64,000 bases of DNA from Brevibacillus_H sp049846925 (lineage in GTDB: Bacteria; Bacillota; Bacilli; Brevibacillales; Brevibacillaceae). Made by a program: the position numbers and the translations under genes. The stretch is from the NCBI RefSeq assembly GCF_049846925.1, contig NZ_JBNCMT010000013.1:61840-125839 (forward strand). The letters are read 5' to 3'. Position 1 is the stretch's first letter; each line of letters begins with the position of its first letter. Shown piece after piece: positions 1 through 7,990 of this stretch. The notes beneath the pieces were generated by a model, which saw nothing but the letters and a program-made list of their open reading frames with translations, did not search any database and had not been told where the DNA came from.

Positions 1-270
1 GTCATTCTTGCAGGTGGTTCTGTTGCAATTGCTGGACCTATCGGATTCATCGGAATTGTTGTTCCTCATCTTGTACGATCGATGGTAGGGGTGGACCACA
101 GGTGGGTGATTCCATTCAGTGCGATTTGTGGAGCAATCATGCTTCTGTTAGCCGATATTGGTGCCAGATACATTATCATGCCAAAAGAAGTCCCCGTTGG
201 TGTAATGACAGCGCTGATTGGTACTCCATTTTTCATCTACATTGCACGTAAGGGGTTTAACCGAAAATGA
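1..270 (+). CDS. FecCD-family siderophore ABC permease, C-terminal part
   Basis: The reading frame is open from base 1, so the gene starts upstream of the window and only the last 89 residues are present. The fragment has the FecCD signature around GPIGFIGIVVPHLVR (residues 13-27 of the fragment), which in this family contacts the ATPase, followed by two hydrophobic segments. Family knowledge: these permeases form the membrane channel for ferric siderophore or cobalamin import. The stop overlaps the start of the next permease (ATGA), so the two are translationally coupled and probably form a heterodimer. Substrate cannot be read from this piece; the downstream iron reductase suggests ferric siderophore. 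Confidence 0.9.
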   Translation, partial: VILAGGSVAIAGPIGFIGIVVPHLVRSMVGVDHRWVIPFSAICGAIMLLLADIGARYIIMPKEVPVGVMTALIGTPFFIYIARKGFNRK

Positions 271-1325
271 ACAAATACTTTCCTATTCGAAATAATCGGT
301 TGTCCTTCTCTTTCTTAATGGATCGCAAGGCAATCGTCGTACTGGTCCTGTTAACACTTGCTGTCATAGCAACAATGATCTTGAGTACGGGGATGGGCGA
401 CGTGAAAATGTCTCCGATCGAAGTAGTTCAGGTGTTGATAGGCAGCGGGTCAGAACTGAATACGTTGGTGGTCAACACGTTTCGCTTGCCCCGGATACTC
501 ATTGGTTTTTTGGTCGGTGCCTCATTGGGTGTAGCTGGAGCTATTTTGCAAGGGGTTTTTCGCAATCCATTGGCATCACCTGACATTATTGGAATCACGG
601 GTGGGGCGGGTGTAGCAGTCGTTACCTTCCTAGCTTTTTTGCTCGATCCGAATGACAACTCATTGAAGGTCAGCATTCACTGGCTTCCGCTAGCTGCATT
701 TATCGGAGCGGCACTTATTGCATTTCTGATTTATATCCTTTCGTGGAAAAACGGAGTAACACCCATTCGACTTGTATTGGTCGGGGTTGGACTTGACGTT
801 GTTACAAGAGCCATTATGGAAGTCATGATGATTTTCGGTCCGCTGATCCTTGCGACACAATCGAAAATCTGGATTACTGGCAGCATCAATGGTTCAACAT
901 GGGATAATGTATGGACGCTTTTACCGTGGGTGGCCTTTATCATTCCGTTTACGTTTATCATCGCCAGGAACCTGAATATTCAGGAGCTGGGTGATGATAT
1001 TGCCAAAGGAGTAGGCAGTGCTGTTCAATGGCAGCGTTTCACACTTCTTCTCGTCGGTACCGCTCTTGCAGGGGGAGCCGTTGCATTTGCCGGAGGAATT
1101 GGTTTCGTCGGTTTAATGGGGCCGCATATTGCAAGACAACTGGTTGGCTCTTCTTATGGCGCATTACTGCCTGTGTCTGCTCTCGTAGGTGGGCTGATCG
1201 TTTTAGTGGCTGATTTGGTGGCAAGAACAGCTTTTCTACCGCTGGATATTCCTGCTGGGGTATTCACCTCAGTCATCGGCGCTCCGTACTTCATCTATCT
1301 GCTTTACAGGAGTCGGAATACGTAA
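267..1325 (+). CDS. FecCD-family siderophore ABC permease
   Basis: Full-length 352-residue integral membrane protein of the FecCD/BtuC family, usual size about 330-350. An N-terminal hydrophobic segment lies at about residues 20-40 and the rest is about nine further membrane helices. The conserved GGIGFVGLMGPHIARQL stretch near residue 275 is the ATPase-coupling loop. The ATG overlaps the stop of the upstream permease, so both subunits are made together and likely pair in the membrane. With the ATPase and FhuF-like reductase downstream it should import a ferric siderophore; no substrate-binding lipoprotein is visible here, so it must lie upstream or elsewhere. Confidence 0.93.
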   Translation: MNKYFPIRNNRLSFSFLMDRKAIVVLVLLTLAVIATMILSTGMGDVKMSPIEVVQVLIGSGSELNTLVVNTFRLPRILIGFLVGASLGVAGAILQGVFRNPLASPDIIGITGGAGVAVVTFLAFLLDPNDNSLKVSIHWLPLAAFIGAALIAFLIYILSWKNGVTPIRLVLVGVGLDVVTRAIMEVMMIFGPLILATQSKIWITGSINGSTWDNVWTLLPWVAFIIPFTFIIARNLNIQELGDDIAKGVGSAVQWQRFTLLLVGTALAGGAVAFAGGIGFVGLMGPHIARQLVGSSYGALLPVSALVGGLIVLVADLVARTAFLPLDIPAGVFTSVIGAPYFIYLLYRSRNT

Positions 1326-1384
1326 TAAATGAGATTCTTACATTGAGTTCGGGACCCAAGCACACATAGAAGGGGAGTTGCGAC

Positions 1385-2191
1385 ATGCATGCGTTAGAAA
1401 CAAAAACACTTACACTTTCGTACGGTCAGGACATTATTATCGATCAGCTTGATCTGATGATTCCCAAAGAAAAAATCACTGTATTCATCGGTAGTAACGG
1501 CTGCGGCAAGTCAACATTGCTTCGGTCACTTGCTCGTTTGTTAAAGCCAGACAGTGGCACGATCATATTAGATGGCTATGAAATGACTCATCTCTCATCC
1601 AAAGAGATTGCCAAGAAACTGGCTATCCTTCCACAAGGACCGATTGCACCCGAAGGATTAACGGTACTGCAATTGGTAAAACAGGGGAGGTATCCGTACC
1701 AGAATTGGTTTAAACAATGGTCAGAAGAAGATGAGAAAGCGGTTATGGATGCACTTCGAGCAACCAAAATGATTGAATTAGCAGAGCGACCAGTAGATTC
1801 TCTCTCAGGTGGGCAACGACAAAGAGCATGGATTGCCATGACACTTGCCCAAGGAACTGACACGATTCTTTTAGATGAGCCGACAACGTATCTGGATCTT
1901 ACCCATCAGGTTGAGATTCTTGACCTATTGTTTGAGCTGAATGAAAAAGAAAAACGCACGATTGTCATGGTACTGCACGATCTCAATTTGGCATGCAGGT
2001 ACGCTCACCATATCGTCGCTGTCCAGAATAAAAGAATCTTTGCTCAAGGTGCGCCGGAGAAGGTTATTAGCGAAGAACTGATTCAAGCTGTCTTTGGAAT
2101 GGATTGCAAGATCGCTTTTGATCCGCTGTTTGGTACACCAATGTGTATTCCTTATGGCAAAGGGCGCAAAGTAGCGCCTGCCCTTGCCTGA
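1385..2191 (+). CDS. Iron-siderophore ABC transporter ATP-binding protein
   Basis: 268-residue ATPase of the FecE/FhuC group that energises the two preceding permeases. Walker A GSNGCGKST is at residues 36-44, the signature LSGGQRQR at 140-147, Walker B ILLDEP at 161-166 and the H-loop histidine at 198. A clear ribosome binding site (AGGGGAG) precedes the ATG. The gap to the permease is 59 bases without a terminator, so it is in the same operon. Cytoplasmic, peripheral to the membrane. The closest functional guess is ferric siderophore uptake; a cobalamin importer would share these motifs but the next gene argues for iron. Confidence 0.93.
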   Translation: MHALETKTLTLSYGQDIIIDQLDLMIPKEKITVFIGSNGCGKSTLLRSLARLLKPDSGTIILDGYEMTHLSSKEIAKKLAILPQGPIAPEGLTVLQLVKQGRYPYQNWFKQWSEEDEKAVMDALRATKMIELAERPVDSLSGGQRQRAWIAMTLAQGTDTILLDEPTTYLDLTHQVEILDLLFELNEKEKRTIVMVLHDLNLACRYAHHIVAVQNKRIFAQGAPEKVISEELIQAVFGMDCKIAFDPLFGTPMCIPYGKGRKVAPALA

Positions 2192-2210
2192 GTTGAAGGT
2201 GGGAAATAGT

Positions 2211-2981
2211 ATGGCACTAGGCATAGAACAGATAGAACAGCTCGAGCGGGAATACCGTATTGCTTTTGCTGGTAGCTATGATCATCGGGACGATAGTCAA
2301 AGCGAAAAATCGCTTCAATTTAGCGGTGCTGATCTGTTGGGGGATGAAAAGTTACGCCAACTGATGGGGGTTCTCTGCTCGAGTTTGCAGGCTCCCAACA
2401 GCATAGTTGCAGCATCACTTTTTGCGAAGTATTACAGTTATCTTTTGCTTAATGCTGGATTCTACAGTGTCATGCAATTGAGACGCAATCTTTCTCTCTC
2501 TCTTTCCAATCTGACGCTGGTCGTTCCAAGCGACAAGTGGAGCCCAACCATTGAGTTGAAGGATGAGCCATCAGATGAGCCAAAAGATATCTCGAGAGAG
2601 CAGTTGTTGCTGAAAATGATTCATACAGTGGTAGAGGAAAATCTGCGCCCCCTTTACACCAAGCTTGCTGAAATCACGTATATCAAGAGTCACGTGTTAT
2701 GGGCTCACGCTTCCTACTCTGTTCATCATTTATACGATGTATGGAGCGAGAAACAAGGAATGACCGAGGCTGAGCTAGCGGCAATTTTGGGGAAAGTGCA
2801 AGAATTAAACATTGAATTTCAGGTAATTGACCATCCAATTAAGGCAGGGGAGAAACTGCGTATCCGCAAAGAGTGCTGTTTGCGTTGTTTACTGCCGGAA
2901 GGAAGCAAGTGTACGACGTGCCCTGGTCTGGATGAGCGTGAGCGGGTTGTCGCCTTGCAAAACTATCTGAAATTGAAATAG
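2211..2981 (+). CDS. FhuF-like ferric-siderophore reductase, [2Fe-2S]
   Basis: About 256 residues. The C-terminus carries the FhuF-type cysteine cluster: CC at 222-223, then C226, C234 and C237 in CCxxC-x7-CxxCP spacing, which in FhuF binds a [2Fe-2S] centre and reduces ferric iron to release it from the siderophore in the cytoplasm. A TTG at 2184 overlaps the ATPase stop, but the ATG at 2211 has the sequence TTGAAGGTGGG just upstream, so 2211 is the chosen start. It is the last gene of the siderophore operon and is followed by a strong terminator. The N-terminal two thirds show little recognisable sequence, as is usual for this family. Confidence 0.85.
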   Translation: MALGIEQIEQLEREYRIAFAGSYDHRDDSQSEKSLQFSGADLLGDEKLRQLMGVLCSSLQAPNSIVAASLFAKYYSYLLLNAGFYSVMQLRRNLSLSLSNLTLVVPSDKWSPTIELKDEPSDEPKDISREQLLLKMIHTVVEENLRPLYTKLAEITYIKSHVLWAHASYSVHHLYDVWSEKQGMTEAELAAILGKVQELNIEFQVIDHPIKAGEKLRIRKECCLRCLLPEGSKCTTCPGLDERERVVALQNYLKLK

Positions 2982-2989
2982 CAAAACAA

Positions 2990-3048
2990 AAATCCCTTTG
3001 CAAAAGACAGAGTTGGAGTGCTCTGTCTTTAGGCGTAAGGGATTTTTT
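2990..3048 (+). terminator. Rho-independent terminator of siderophore operon
   Basis: Long imperfect hairpin: AAATCCCTTTGC pairs with GTAAGGGATTT and an inner AAAGACAGAG pairs with CTCTGTCTTT, ending in a T run. It directly follows the iron reductase stop. Confidence 0.85.
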
Positions 3049-3083
3049 AAATGTTCAAAACTGAAAAATAAATTTTTGGATTG

Positions 3084-3224
3084 ACGGAAAGGTTCTCAAC
3101 TAGCGGCACAATTGATATTGGTGTCACAACGACACCTATTCCGGATGAGCGAATTACCGTAGTGCCGTTATTTCACGAAGAATTTGCGTTGACTATTTAG
3201 TCAGACCATCCCCTCGCCGGCTGA
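3084..3224 (+). pseudogene. LysR-type regulator remnant (substrate-binding domain)
   Basis: Translation gives a piece of a LysR substrate-binding domain: GTIDIGVTTTPIPDERITVV, then PLFHEEFALTI, an in-frame TAG at 3198-3200, then SDHPLAG and a stop. The blocks IDIG, PLFHEEF and SDHPL are typical of the family, and the stop splits what should be one continuous segment. Neither the DNA-binding domain nor the C-terminus is present. This is decayed coding sequence with no expected product. Confidence 0.65.
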
Positions 3225-3378
3225 AGGTGAACAAGATGGACTCATCGGTATTATTACAGGAATTTTTGAAGTGACGAATACGGGGATTTCTGCTGCGATT
3301 GTCTTTGGATTTTTCGCTGCCATTCTCTTTCGGCCGGAGGGTAGTACGAGCGTAACTAAAAAACCAGTACTCCTTTAA
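3225..3378 (+). pseudogene. C-terminal fragment of a membrane protein
   Basis: Immediately after the LysR remnant one frame reads a hydrophobic tail (DGLIGIITGIFEVTNTG, then ISAAIVFGFFAAILFRPEG) ending in a stop at 3376-3378. There is no start codon with a ribosome binding site in front. It looks like the last transmembrane helix of a transporter, possibly MFS, left after a deletion that joined it to the LysR remnant. The family assignment is a guess. Confidence 0.35.
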
Positions 3379-3399
3379 AATAGGGAACTGGTTTTTTTA
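3357..3399 (+). terminator. Terminator hairpin after the membrane-protein remnant
   Basis: AAAAACCAGT and ACTGGTTTTTTT form a stem around an 18-base loop, ending in a T run. It probably terminated the gene whose tail remains just upstream. Confidence 0.7.
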
Positions 3400-3478
3400 T
3401 TGGAATTGACTGGGAGGCGGTTTTGCCTCAAAATGTTAGCATAAGAATATCAATTTTTACTGATGAGGTATTATTTCA

Positions 3479-4147
3479 ATGAGAAAAATAATAAAAACAA
3501 TAAAAATTTTATCTATTTTATTCGCTGTAATTTGTTTATCTGTTTTTAGCATCGACAGCTATGTGAAAAGCCAAGGCTCCAAATACATTGTCACCACAAA
3601 AGATGCTCCAGAATCTGATGCGATTTTGGTCTTGGGTGCTTATGTTTTTCCAAACGGAAGAGTATCCGATATCCTTAACGATCGTTTAAAGGTAGCTTTA
3701 GAAGTCCATGATCAAAGCAAAACGCCTAAAATTTTAGTCAGCGGTGATCATGGGCAAGTGAAATATGATGAAGTAAACGCGATGAAAAATTACATGCTCG
3801 AGAATCATATGAAAGACGAAGATATTTTTATGGACCATGCGGGATTTAGCACTTATGAAAGCATTTATAGAGCAAAAGAGATTTTTAAAGTGAAAAAACT
3901 CGTTATCGTGACACAGGAATATCACTTGACGAGAGCAATCTATATTGCAAGACAGATGGGACTTGAAGCATACGGAGTCGCTTCGGACAAGCACGTGTAT
4001 ACAAACATTGAAAAATTCAAAATGCGTGAAATTGCCGCAAGATACAAGGATTTCTTTTTTGTGAATGTTTTTAAGCCAGATCCTACCTATTTAGGAGATG
4101 CCATTCCAATTTCAAGTGATGGCAGGCTTACGAATGATAAATATTAA
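3479..4147 (+). CDS. YdcF/SanA-like DUF218 membrane-anchored protein
   Basis: 222 residues, one N-terminal membrane anchor at about residues 7-28, then a DUF218 domain. Family marks are AILVLGAYVFPNGRVSD (residues about 49-65), the DRL segment after it, SGDHG near residue 90, NAMKNYMLENH, and VTQEYHLTRAIYIARQMG near 150-165. The family includes E. coli SanA, linked to envelope permeability; the biochemical activity is unsettled. The catalytic part should face outside. It stands alone in an AT-rich stretch among gene remnants, with only a weak ribosome binding site (GATGAGG). The 219 bases downstream of it contain no supported gene. Confidence 0.75.
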   Translation: MRKIIKTIKILSILFAVICLSVFSIDSYVKSQGSKYIVTTKDAPESDAILVLGAYVFPNGRVSDILNDRLKVALEVHDQSKTPKILVSGDHGQVKYDEVNAMKNYMLENHMKDEDIFMDHAGFSTYESIYRAKEIFKVKKLVIVTQEYHLTRAIYIARQMGLEAYGVASDKHVYTNIEKFKMREIAARYKDFFFVNVFKPDPTYLGDAIPISSDGRLTNDKY

Positions 4148-4366
4148 CGTTTTCTCTGTTTATCCAGACTATATAGAGATAACAGGGATATATTCGATAC
4201 ATAGGTAACATCGTTGTCTAATGAAAATCCTATTAATAACAAATGGATGAGTATGGGATGGAGCTGCCGGATTAAATATCGGTGGCTTTGCTGCGTTAAA
4301 GGGCAGTTTAGTTTAATAAGACTTTTCAGTTATTATAAGTGTTAATGATATATCTTGGAGGAAATT

Positions 4367-4858
4367 ATGAACAAAAGGTTTTCTCAACCGATGAAAATGT
4401 TAATAGAATTTACCAACTTATTTTTGGTAAGCTGCCCTAATTGTAGTGGTTGTGCAGAAGTTTATATCCCTAATAATGCAATAGGATACGAGGGTGTTCG
4501 TACTTGGGGAATAACATCTCGAAGGTTAGTTTGCAAAAGTTGCGGGCTAATAAAAGAAGTGCATCCACGAAGGGGACCACATAATGACTGGAAATTTGAT
4601 TATGAACTTTATACGAATAAAAGACCAGTAGATTGGTATTTTGGCTTATCCCTATATTTACAAAGCCCTTGCTGTGGTAATACATTATGGGCTTACAATA
4701 AAGAACATCTTCAATATCTCAAGGAATTTATAGGAGCGGAACTAAGAGGGAATGGACATTATTATCTGAGTGTTGCAAGCAGGCTACCTAAGTGGTTGAT
4801 TGATAAAAAGCATAGAGATGAAGTAATGAAATGTATTCACAAATTGGAACATATGTAA
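4367..4858 (+). CDS. Cysteine-rich putative zinc-ribbon protein, unknown function
   Basis: 163 residues. The ATG at 4367 is preceded by GGAGGA at 4357-4362; a TTG twelve bases upstream is less likely. Cysteine pairs are CPNC-SGC at residues 23-29, CKSC at 56-59 and CC at 102-103, a pattern that suggests one zinc ribbon (CxxC...CxxC) in the first 60 residues. No membrane segment or signal peptide is seen. I do not recognise the family. Base composition is AT-rich compared with the cobalamin region, as for the neighbouring genes, consistent with an accessory origin. Confidence 0.6.
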   Translation: MNKRFSQPMKMLIEFTNLFLVSCPNCSGCAEVYIPNNAIGYEGVRTWGITSRRLVCKSCGLIKEVHPRRGPHNDWKFDYELYTNKRPVDWYFGLSLYLQSPCCGNTLWAYNKEHLQYLKEFIGAELRGNGHYYLSVASRLPKWLIDKKHRDEVMKCIHKLEHM

Positions 4859-4938
4859 AACTAAATTTATTACGTTAACGTAGATCAATAGTTTAACAAC
4901 AGTTCCTTATTTAGTACATAAAAGGATGATGATCTAAA

Positions 4939-5016
4939 ATGACAGAAAGCATTTATAAAGATTGGCCAGGTTTGTGTATGGGGATTCATATGTGGGAAGA
5001 TGGAGAATTTGAGTGA
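4939..5016 (+). CDS. Possible 25-residue reading frame, probably a truncated gene start
   Basis: An ATG preceded by AAAGGATGATGATC opens MTESIYKDWPGLCMG and stops after 25 residues, right where IS66-derived sequence begins. It may be the 5' end of a gene cut by the insertion. No family is recognisable. Confidence 0.2.
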   Translation: MTESIYKDWPGLCMGIHMWEDGEFE

Positions 5017-5029
5017 AAAGACTGTTTTT

Positions 5030-5337
5030 AATCAGCTCTCATTCTTCAACGAAGTCGAGGCAGAAGCTGTTCGGCCCTGCCACAAGGTGATCTACGGAAA
5101 GCACTGACTTACAGCCGGAATCAGAAGGACAAACTCATGAACTTACTGCTTGATGGCCGACTTGAACTCAGTAATAACCGAGGGGAAAGGGCGATGAAGC
5201 CGTTTATCATCGGAAGAAAAAACTGGCTCTTCAGCAACACCCCACGTGGAGTGAAATCAAGTGCTATCATTTACAGCATCATCGAGACCGGCAAAGAGAA
5301 CGGCTCTGCAACAACCAGTCGCTTTTTTAAGTACTAG
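5030..5337 (+). pseudogene. IS66-family transposase C-terminal remnant
   Basis: The translation contains LPQGDLRKALTYSRNQKDKL, then LLLDGRLELSNNRGERAMKP and FIIGRKNWLFSNTPRG, which is the conserved catalytic C-terminal region of IS66 transposases (GRLELSNNRGER holds the last acidic residue). Upstream, FFNEVEAEA fits the same protein in a different frame, so there is a frameshift near 5068. After KENG the sequence departs from the family and stops. No start, no accessory IS66 genes and no terminal repeats were found, so it is a dead remnant. Confidence 0.85.
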
Positions 5338-5467
5338 GAATATAGTTGCTTGGAAGTTTAGTGAAGGTATTGATAAAATAATGAGAAACACTACAAAAAG
5401 CTTTTTTTATAGTGTTAAAGTGTAATAAGTATAACCAATAATACTACTTCAAGGGGGGCATTAGCTT

Positions 5468-5860
5468 ATGTGGAAAGAATTCAAGGCATTTGCACTAAAA
5501 GGAAACGTGCTAGATCTGGCGATTGGGGTTATCATCGGAGCCGCCTTTGGAAAGATTGTTAGCTCATTGGTCAATGATATCCTGATGCCGGTTCTAGGTC
5601 TGCTTCTGGGAGGCTTAAATCTCACCGAAATGGACTTCAAGTTAGATAATGCGGTTATTAAATATGGTTCCTTTCTGCAAACCGTTGTCGACTTTTTCAT
5701 CGTTGCACTCTCCATATTCCTTTTCGTAAAAGGATTAAGCAAATTCAAGCGTAAGGAAGAAGTGAAATCGTCCGAACCTGAGCCACCAGTACCATCAGAA
5801 GAAGAGAAATTGCTTGCTGAAATTCGAGACTTGTTGAAAGAGCGTCAAAGCTTGCGCTAA
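5468..5860 (+). CDS. mscL: Large-conductance mechanosensitive channel MscL
   Basis: 130 residues, normal for MscL. It has the hallmark N-terminus MWKEFKAFALKGNVLDLAIG and the pore helix VIIGAAFGKIVSSLVNDILM (residues about 21-40). A second helix is at about 70-95 and the charged C-terminal coiled part (EEEKLLAEIRDLLKER) follows. It forms a homopentameric inner-membrane pore that opens under turgor to release solutes on osmotic downshock. A strong GGGGGG ribosome binding site lies eleven bases before the ATG. It is monocistronic here, between IS66 and acetyltransferase remnants. Confidence 0.96.
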   Translation: MWKEFKAFALKGNVLDLAIGVIIGAAFGKIVSSLVNDILMPVLGLLLGGLNLTEMDFKLDNAVIKYGSFLQTVVDFFIVALSIFLFVKGLSKFKRKEEVKSSEPEPPVPSEEEKLLAEIRDLLKERQSLR

Positions 5861-5877
5861 CGTTGTGATTTAGTGCC

Positions 5878-6015
5878 TGTCACCACCCGAAAAATGAACA
5901 ATTCAACATCGAAATCCAACTGCACAACAAGTACGACATGGAAAAACGCTCATTGTGCTATTTGGCCAAAATGTACGAAGGATTTGCGTTGGCTGACGAT
6001 CTTAAGATTCACTTT
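5878..6015 (+). pseudogene. Rpn-type nuclease/transposase remnant
   Basis: One frame reads NEQFNIEIQLHNKYDMEKRS, then LCYLAKMYEGFALADDLKIHF. This matches the core of Rpn (recombination-promoting nuclease) PD-(D/E)xK proteins, where the IEIQ block is part of the active site and YDMEKRSLYYWAKMY follows. Both ends are missing: the fragment runs straight from the mscL downstream sequence into an acetyltransferase remnant. No product is expected. Confidence 0.55.
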
Positions 6016-6404
6016 CTCGGAAACGAATCGACTTGTTCTAAGAAAGTTTTGTCTGGAAGATGTAGAGTCATTTTATTTATTTCGTTCTAATCCCGACATA
6101 GCGAGGTTTCAATCATAGGAGAACTACCAACGTGATCAAGCTGTATCTTTTATAAAAGAGCAGATTGAATCTTCTCCAAATATACCAGGAGCTTGGTTCC
6201 AATATACTGTGGCACTAAAGAATACGGGACAATTAATTGGTGATTGTGCTGTTCATACTTTACAATCTGAGTCAGATATCGTAGAGATTGGTTTTACTTT
6301 TGCTCCTGAACATCATAGAAGGGCATTTATTGCAAAATTATCGGTCTAATTGGAAATGGGTAGATGAATATCTATATGCTATTCTTCAAGAAGAAATCCT
6401 ATAA
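6011..6404 (+). pseudogene. GNAT acetyltransferase pseudogene (RimJ/RimL-like)
   Basis: The sequence translates as a RimJ/RimL-type acetyltransferase: ETNRLVLRKFCLEDVESFY, then NPDIARFQS, an in-frame TAG at 6116-6118 that most likely replaced a TGG Trp codon (FQSWENYQRDQA in relatives), then AVSFIKEQIES and TGQLIGDCAVHTL, and EIGFTFAPEHHRR. Just after EHHRR, where the CoA-binding loop should be, a deletion or frameshift removes about 40 residues. The family C-terminus WVDEYLYAILQEE resumes and ends at 6404. It therefore has at least two lesions, and the start is missing. Confidence 0.75.
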
Positions 6405-6439
6405 CCTAACGGAAATCAATAGTTTGGAAATAAAAATAT

Positions 6440-6476
6440 AAAGACTCGCACCATTGCTGCAGTGCGAGTCTTTTCC
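6440..6476 (-). terminator. Terminator of the bdbD-bdbC operon
   Basis: AAGACTCGCAC pairs with GTGCGAGTCTT around a 10-base loop. On the minus strand it is followed by TTTATATTTTTATTT, and on the plus strand by TTTTCC, so it may work in both directions. Confidence 0.8.
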
Positions 6477-6494
6477 TTTGTTTTTCGTGAACAA

Positions 6495-6911
6495 CTACTC
6501 TTTTGTTCTAGTCATCAACATGAGTACCGTAATTAACGTAAATCCGACAAGAGCCAGGAACGGAATCGTAATAAAACCGAGCCAGTCAATGTAATCAACG
6601 TTGCAAGGAACACCCTTTTGACAAGGCTTGACTACTGTGGAAAGCGCAGGAATCTTTTGCAACGCATAATGATAGAGAGAAATCATTCCACCGAAAATAG
6701 ACAGTGTCAAGACGTATTTCTTGATTTTCTTGTCATCAAAGAAAGCGGCAATTGCTAACAGGATAGCAATCGGATACATGAAAATCCGCTGATACCAACA
6801 TAATTCGCAAGGAATATACTCCATCACTTCACTAAAATAGAGACTGCCAAAAGTAGAAACCAGTGAGACAATCCAGGCCAGGTATAAAGTGTAATTTTTA
6901 ATAGTTCTCAT
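6495..6911 (-). CDS. bdbC: Disulfide bond formation protein BdbC (DsbB-like)
   Basis: 138 residues, four hydrophobic helices. Two cysteine pairs are in the expected places: C35-x2-C38 in the CELCW motif and C97/C103 in the second extracytoplasmic loop. It reoxidises BdbD and passes the electrons to quinone in the membrane. It is the second gene of a two-gene unit, five bases after bdbD, the usual Bacillus arrangement. In Bacillus this pair is needed for competence pseudopilins and secreted disulfide proteins. Confidence 0.93.
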   Translation of the reverse strand: MRTIKNYTLYLAWIVSLVSTFGSLYFSEVMEYIPCELCWYQRIFMYPIAILLAIAAFFDDKKIKKYVLTLSIFGGMISLYHYALQKIPALSTVVKPCQKGVPCNVDYIDWLGFITIPFLALVGFTLITVLMLMTRTKE

Positions 6912-6916
6912 TGGTA

Positions 6917-7600
6917 TTACTTTTTCCCTTCTAACGCTTTGTTAACGAGGGAGGTAATCATATCGTAATCGAATGGATCTTCAAGAATCGTTCCATTGAC
7001 GACAACAGTTGGTGTTTTTTCGACTTTAAACTTCTCCACGAGGGTATTGTCAATCTCAAGCTGAGGTTTTGCCGTTTGGTTATCAATATCCTGTTCCAGT
7101 TTTTTTAGATCAATAGAAGGGGTATGGGTTTTGGCAATATCGAGCAGAACCTCTTTGGTTACCCAGTTGGAATCATGGTTTGTTTGCTCAGGCTGTTTGG
7201 CATAAACCTCTTTGTGAAAAACTTTGTATGCTTCTGGATCCTGAGCAAATACGGATTCAGCTGCAAGAGAAGCTAATGTGGATTCTTCTCCATGAAACAG
7301 CACATTGACATAAACCAGTTTGGCTTTGCCTGAATCAAGGAAATCTTGTTTCAGTTGCGGGAAAATATTTTCAGTCCAGTATTTGCACGAAGGACATTTA
7401 TAATCACCAAGCTCAACGATTGTTACCGGAGCGTCAGCGTTTCCCCAAAACGGTTGATTTTCAAACTCTTTCTGATTGTCGACAGCAACAGTTTGAGCTG
7501 CCTTCTGCGAGTTGGTCATCAAGAACAGTCCCAGCATCAACATGACGATAACGGTTGTGAAAATAACTAGCTTCCTATTTAAAGTAGAACTTTTACTCAT
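6917..7600 (-). CDS. bdbD: Thiol-disulfide oxidoreductase BdbD (DsbA-like)
   Basis: 227 residues: an N-terminal membrane anchor at about residues 10-28, then a DsbA-type thioredoxin fold. The active site CPSC is at residues 69-72, in GDYKCPSCKYW, and the cis-proline loop TPT is at 196-198. It introduces disulfides into exported proteins on the outer face of the membrane and is reoxidised by BdbC. A strong AGGAGG precedes the ATG. The 198 bases upstream contain the promoter region and the terminator of the next minus-strand unit. Confidence 0.94.
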   Translation of the reverse strand: MSKSSTLNRKLVIFTTVIVMLMLGLFLMTNSQKAAQTVAVDNQKEFENQPFWGNADAPVTIVELGDYKCPSCKYWTENIFPQLKQDFLDSGKAKLVYVNVLFHGEESTLASLAAESVFAQDPEAYKVFHKEVYAKQPEQTNHDSNWVTKEVLLDIAKTHTPSIDLKKLEQDIDNQTAKPQLEIDNTLVEKFKVEKTPTVVVNGTILEDPFDYDMITSLVNKALEGKK

Positions 7601-7763
7601 AAAAACCTCCTAGACTTGTTTTTCTATCATATAAACTTCAACTAATAACCTACTCACCTATCGTAAGTAATTATCGATTAATAATCAAATGAATTTACTG
7701 TAACAAAGTCTATAAAGGTAAAAAAAGTTTGAGAAATGTAATGTTTGTTTTTTACTTGAACCA

Positions 7764-7796
7764 AACAAAATAACACTGCTCAAGTGCAGTGTTATT
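7764..7796 (-). terminator. Terminator of the unknown two-gene unit
   Basis: Perfect 11-base stem AATAACACTGC / GCAGTGTTATT with a short loop, followed on the minus strand by TTGTTTGG. It sits three bases after the stop of the 59-residue gene. Confidence 0.8.
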
Positions 7797-7798
7797 TA

Positions 7799-7978
7799 CT
7801 ACTTTTCAACAGCCTTATGTTTAGGACTCTCGCTAAGAGTACTTTCATCTACAATGTGTTTAAGACTGGCAAAACCAGGAGTAAATTTACTATTGGGGAT
7901 TCTTTTCTTGGTAGAGAGGTTCTTAGAGTGAATCGTCTTTCTGTAACCTCTTTTCGAGAAAAAATCAATTAATCTCAT
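7799..7978 (-). CDS. Small basic protein, 59 residues, unknown function
   Basis: A complete frame beginning MRLIDFFSKRGYRKTIHSKN and ending SPKHKAVEK, with a very strong AGGAGGGGG ribosome binding site 7 bases before the ATG and a perfect terminator right after the stop. It starts 12 bases after the stop of the membrane-protein gene, so the two are co-transcribed. The protein is rich in Lys, Arg and Ser and has no membrane segment. No family is recognised. The placement between a strong Shine-Dalgarno and a terminator makes a real gene likely despite the length. Confidence 0.7.
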   Translation of the reverse strand: MRLIDFFSKRGYRKTIHSKNLSTKKRIPNSKFTPGFASLKHIVDESTLSESPKHKAVEK

Positions 7979-7990
7979 CTCTTCCCCCTC

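Noticed and set aside
1..2981. Cobalamin importer (btuCD) reading of the first three genes
   Set aside because: The FecCD/FecE motifs fit B12 importers too, but the co-transcribed FhuF-like reductase favours iron, and no B12 riboswitch is visible in front.
4251..4317. Short frame VWDGAAGLNIGGFAALKG before a stop
   Set aside because: It might be the tail of a lost gene, but there is no start or known motif, so it is not listed as a feature.
7784..7972. 62-codon plus-strand frame
   Set aside because: It lies opposite the small basic protein gene, which has a strong ribosome binding site and terminator on the minus strand.
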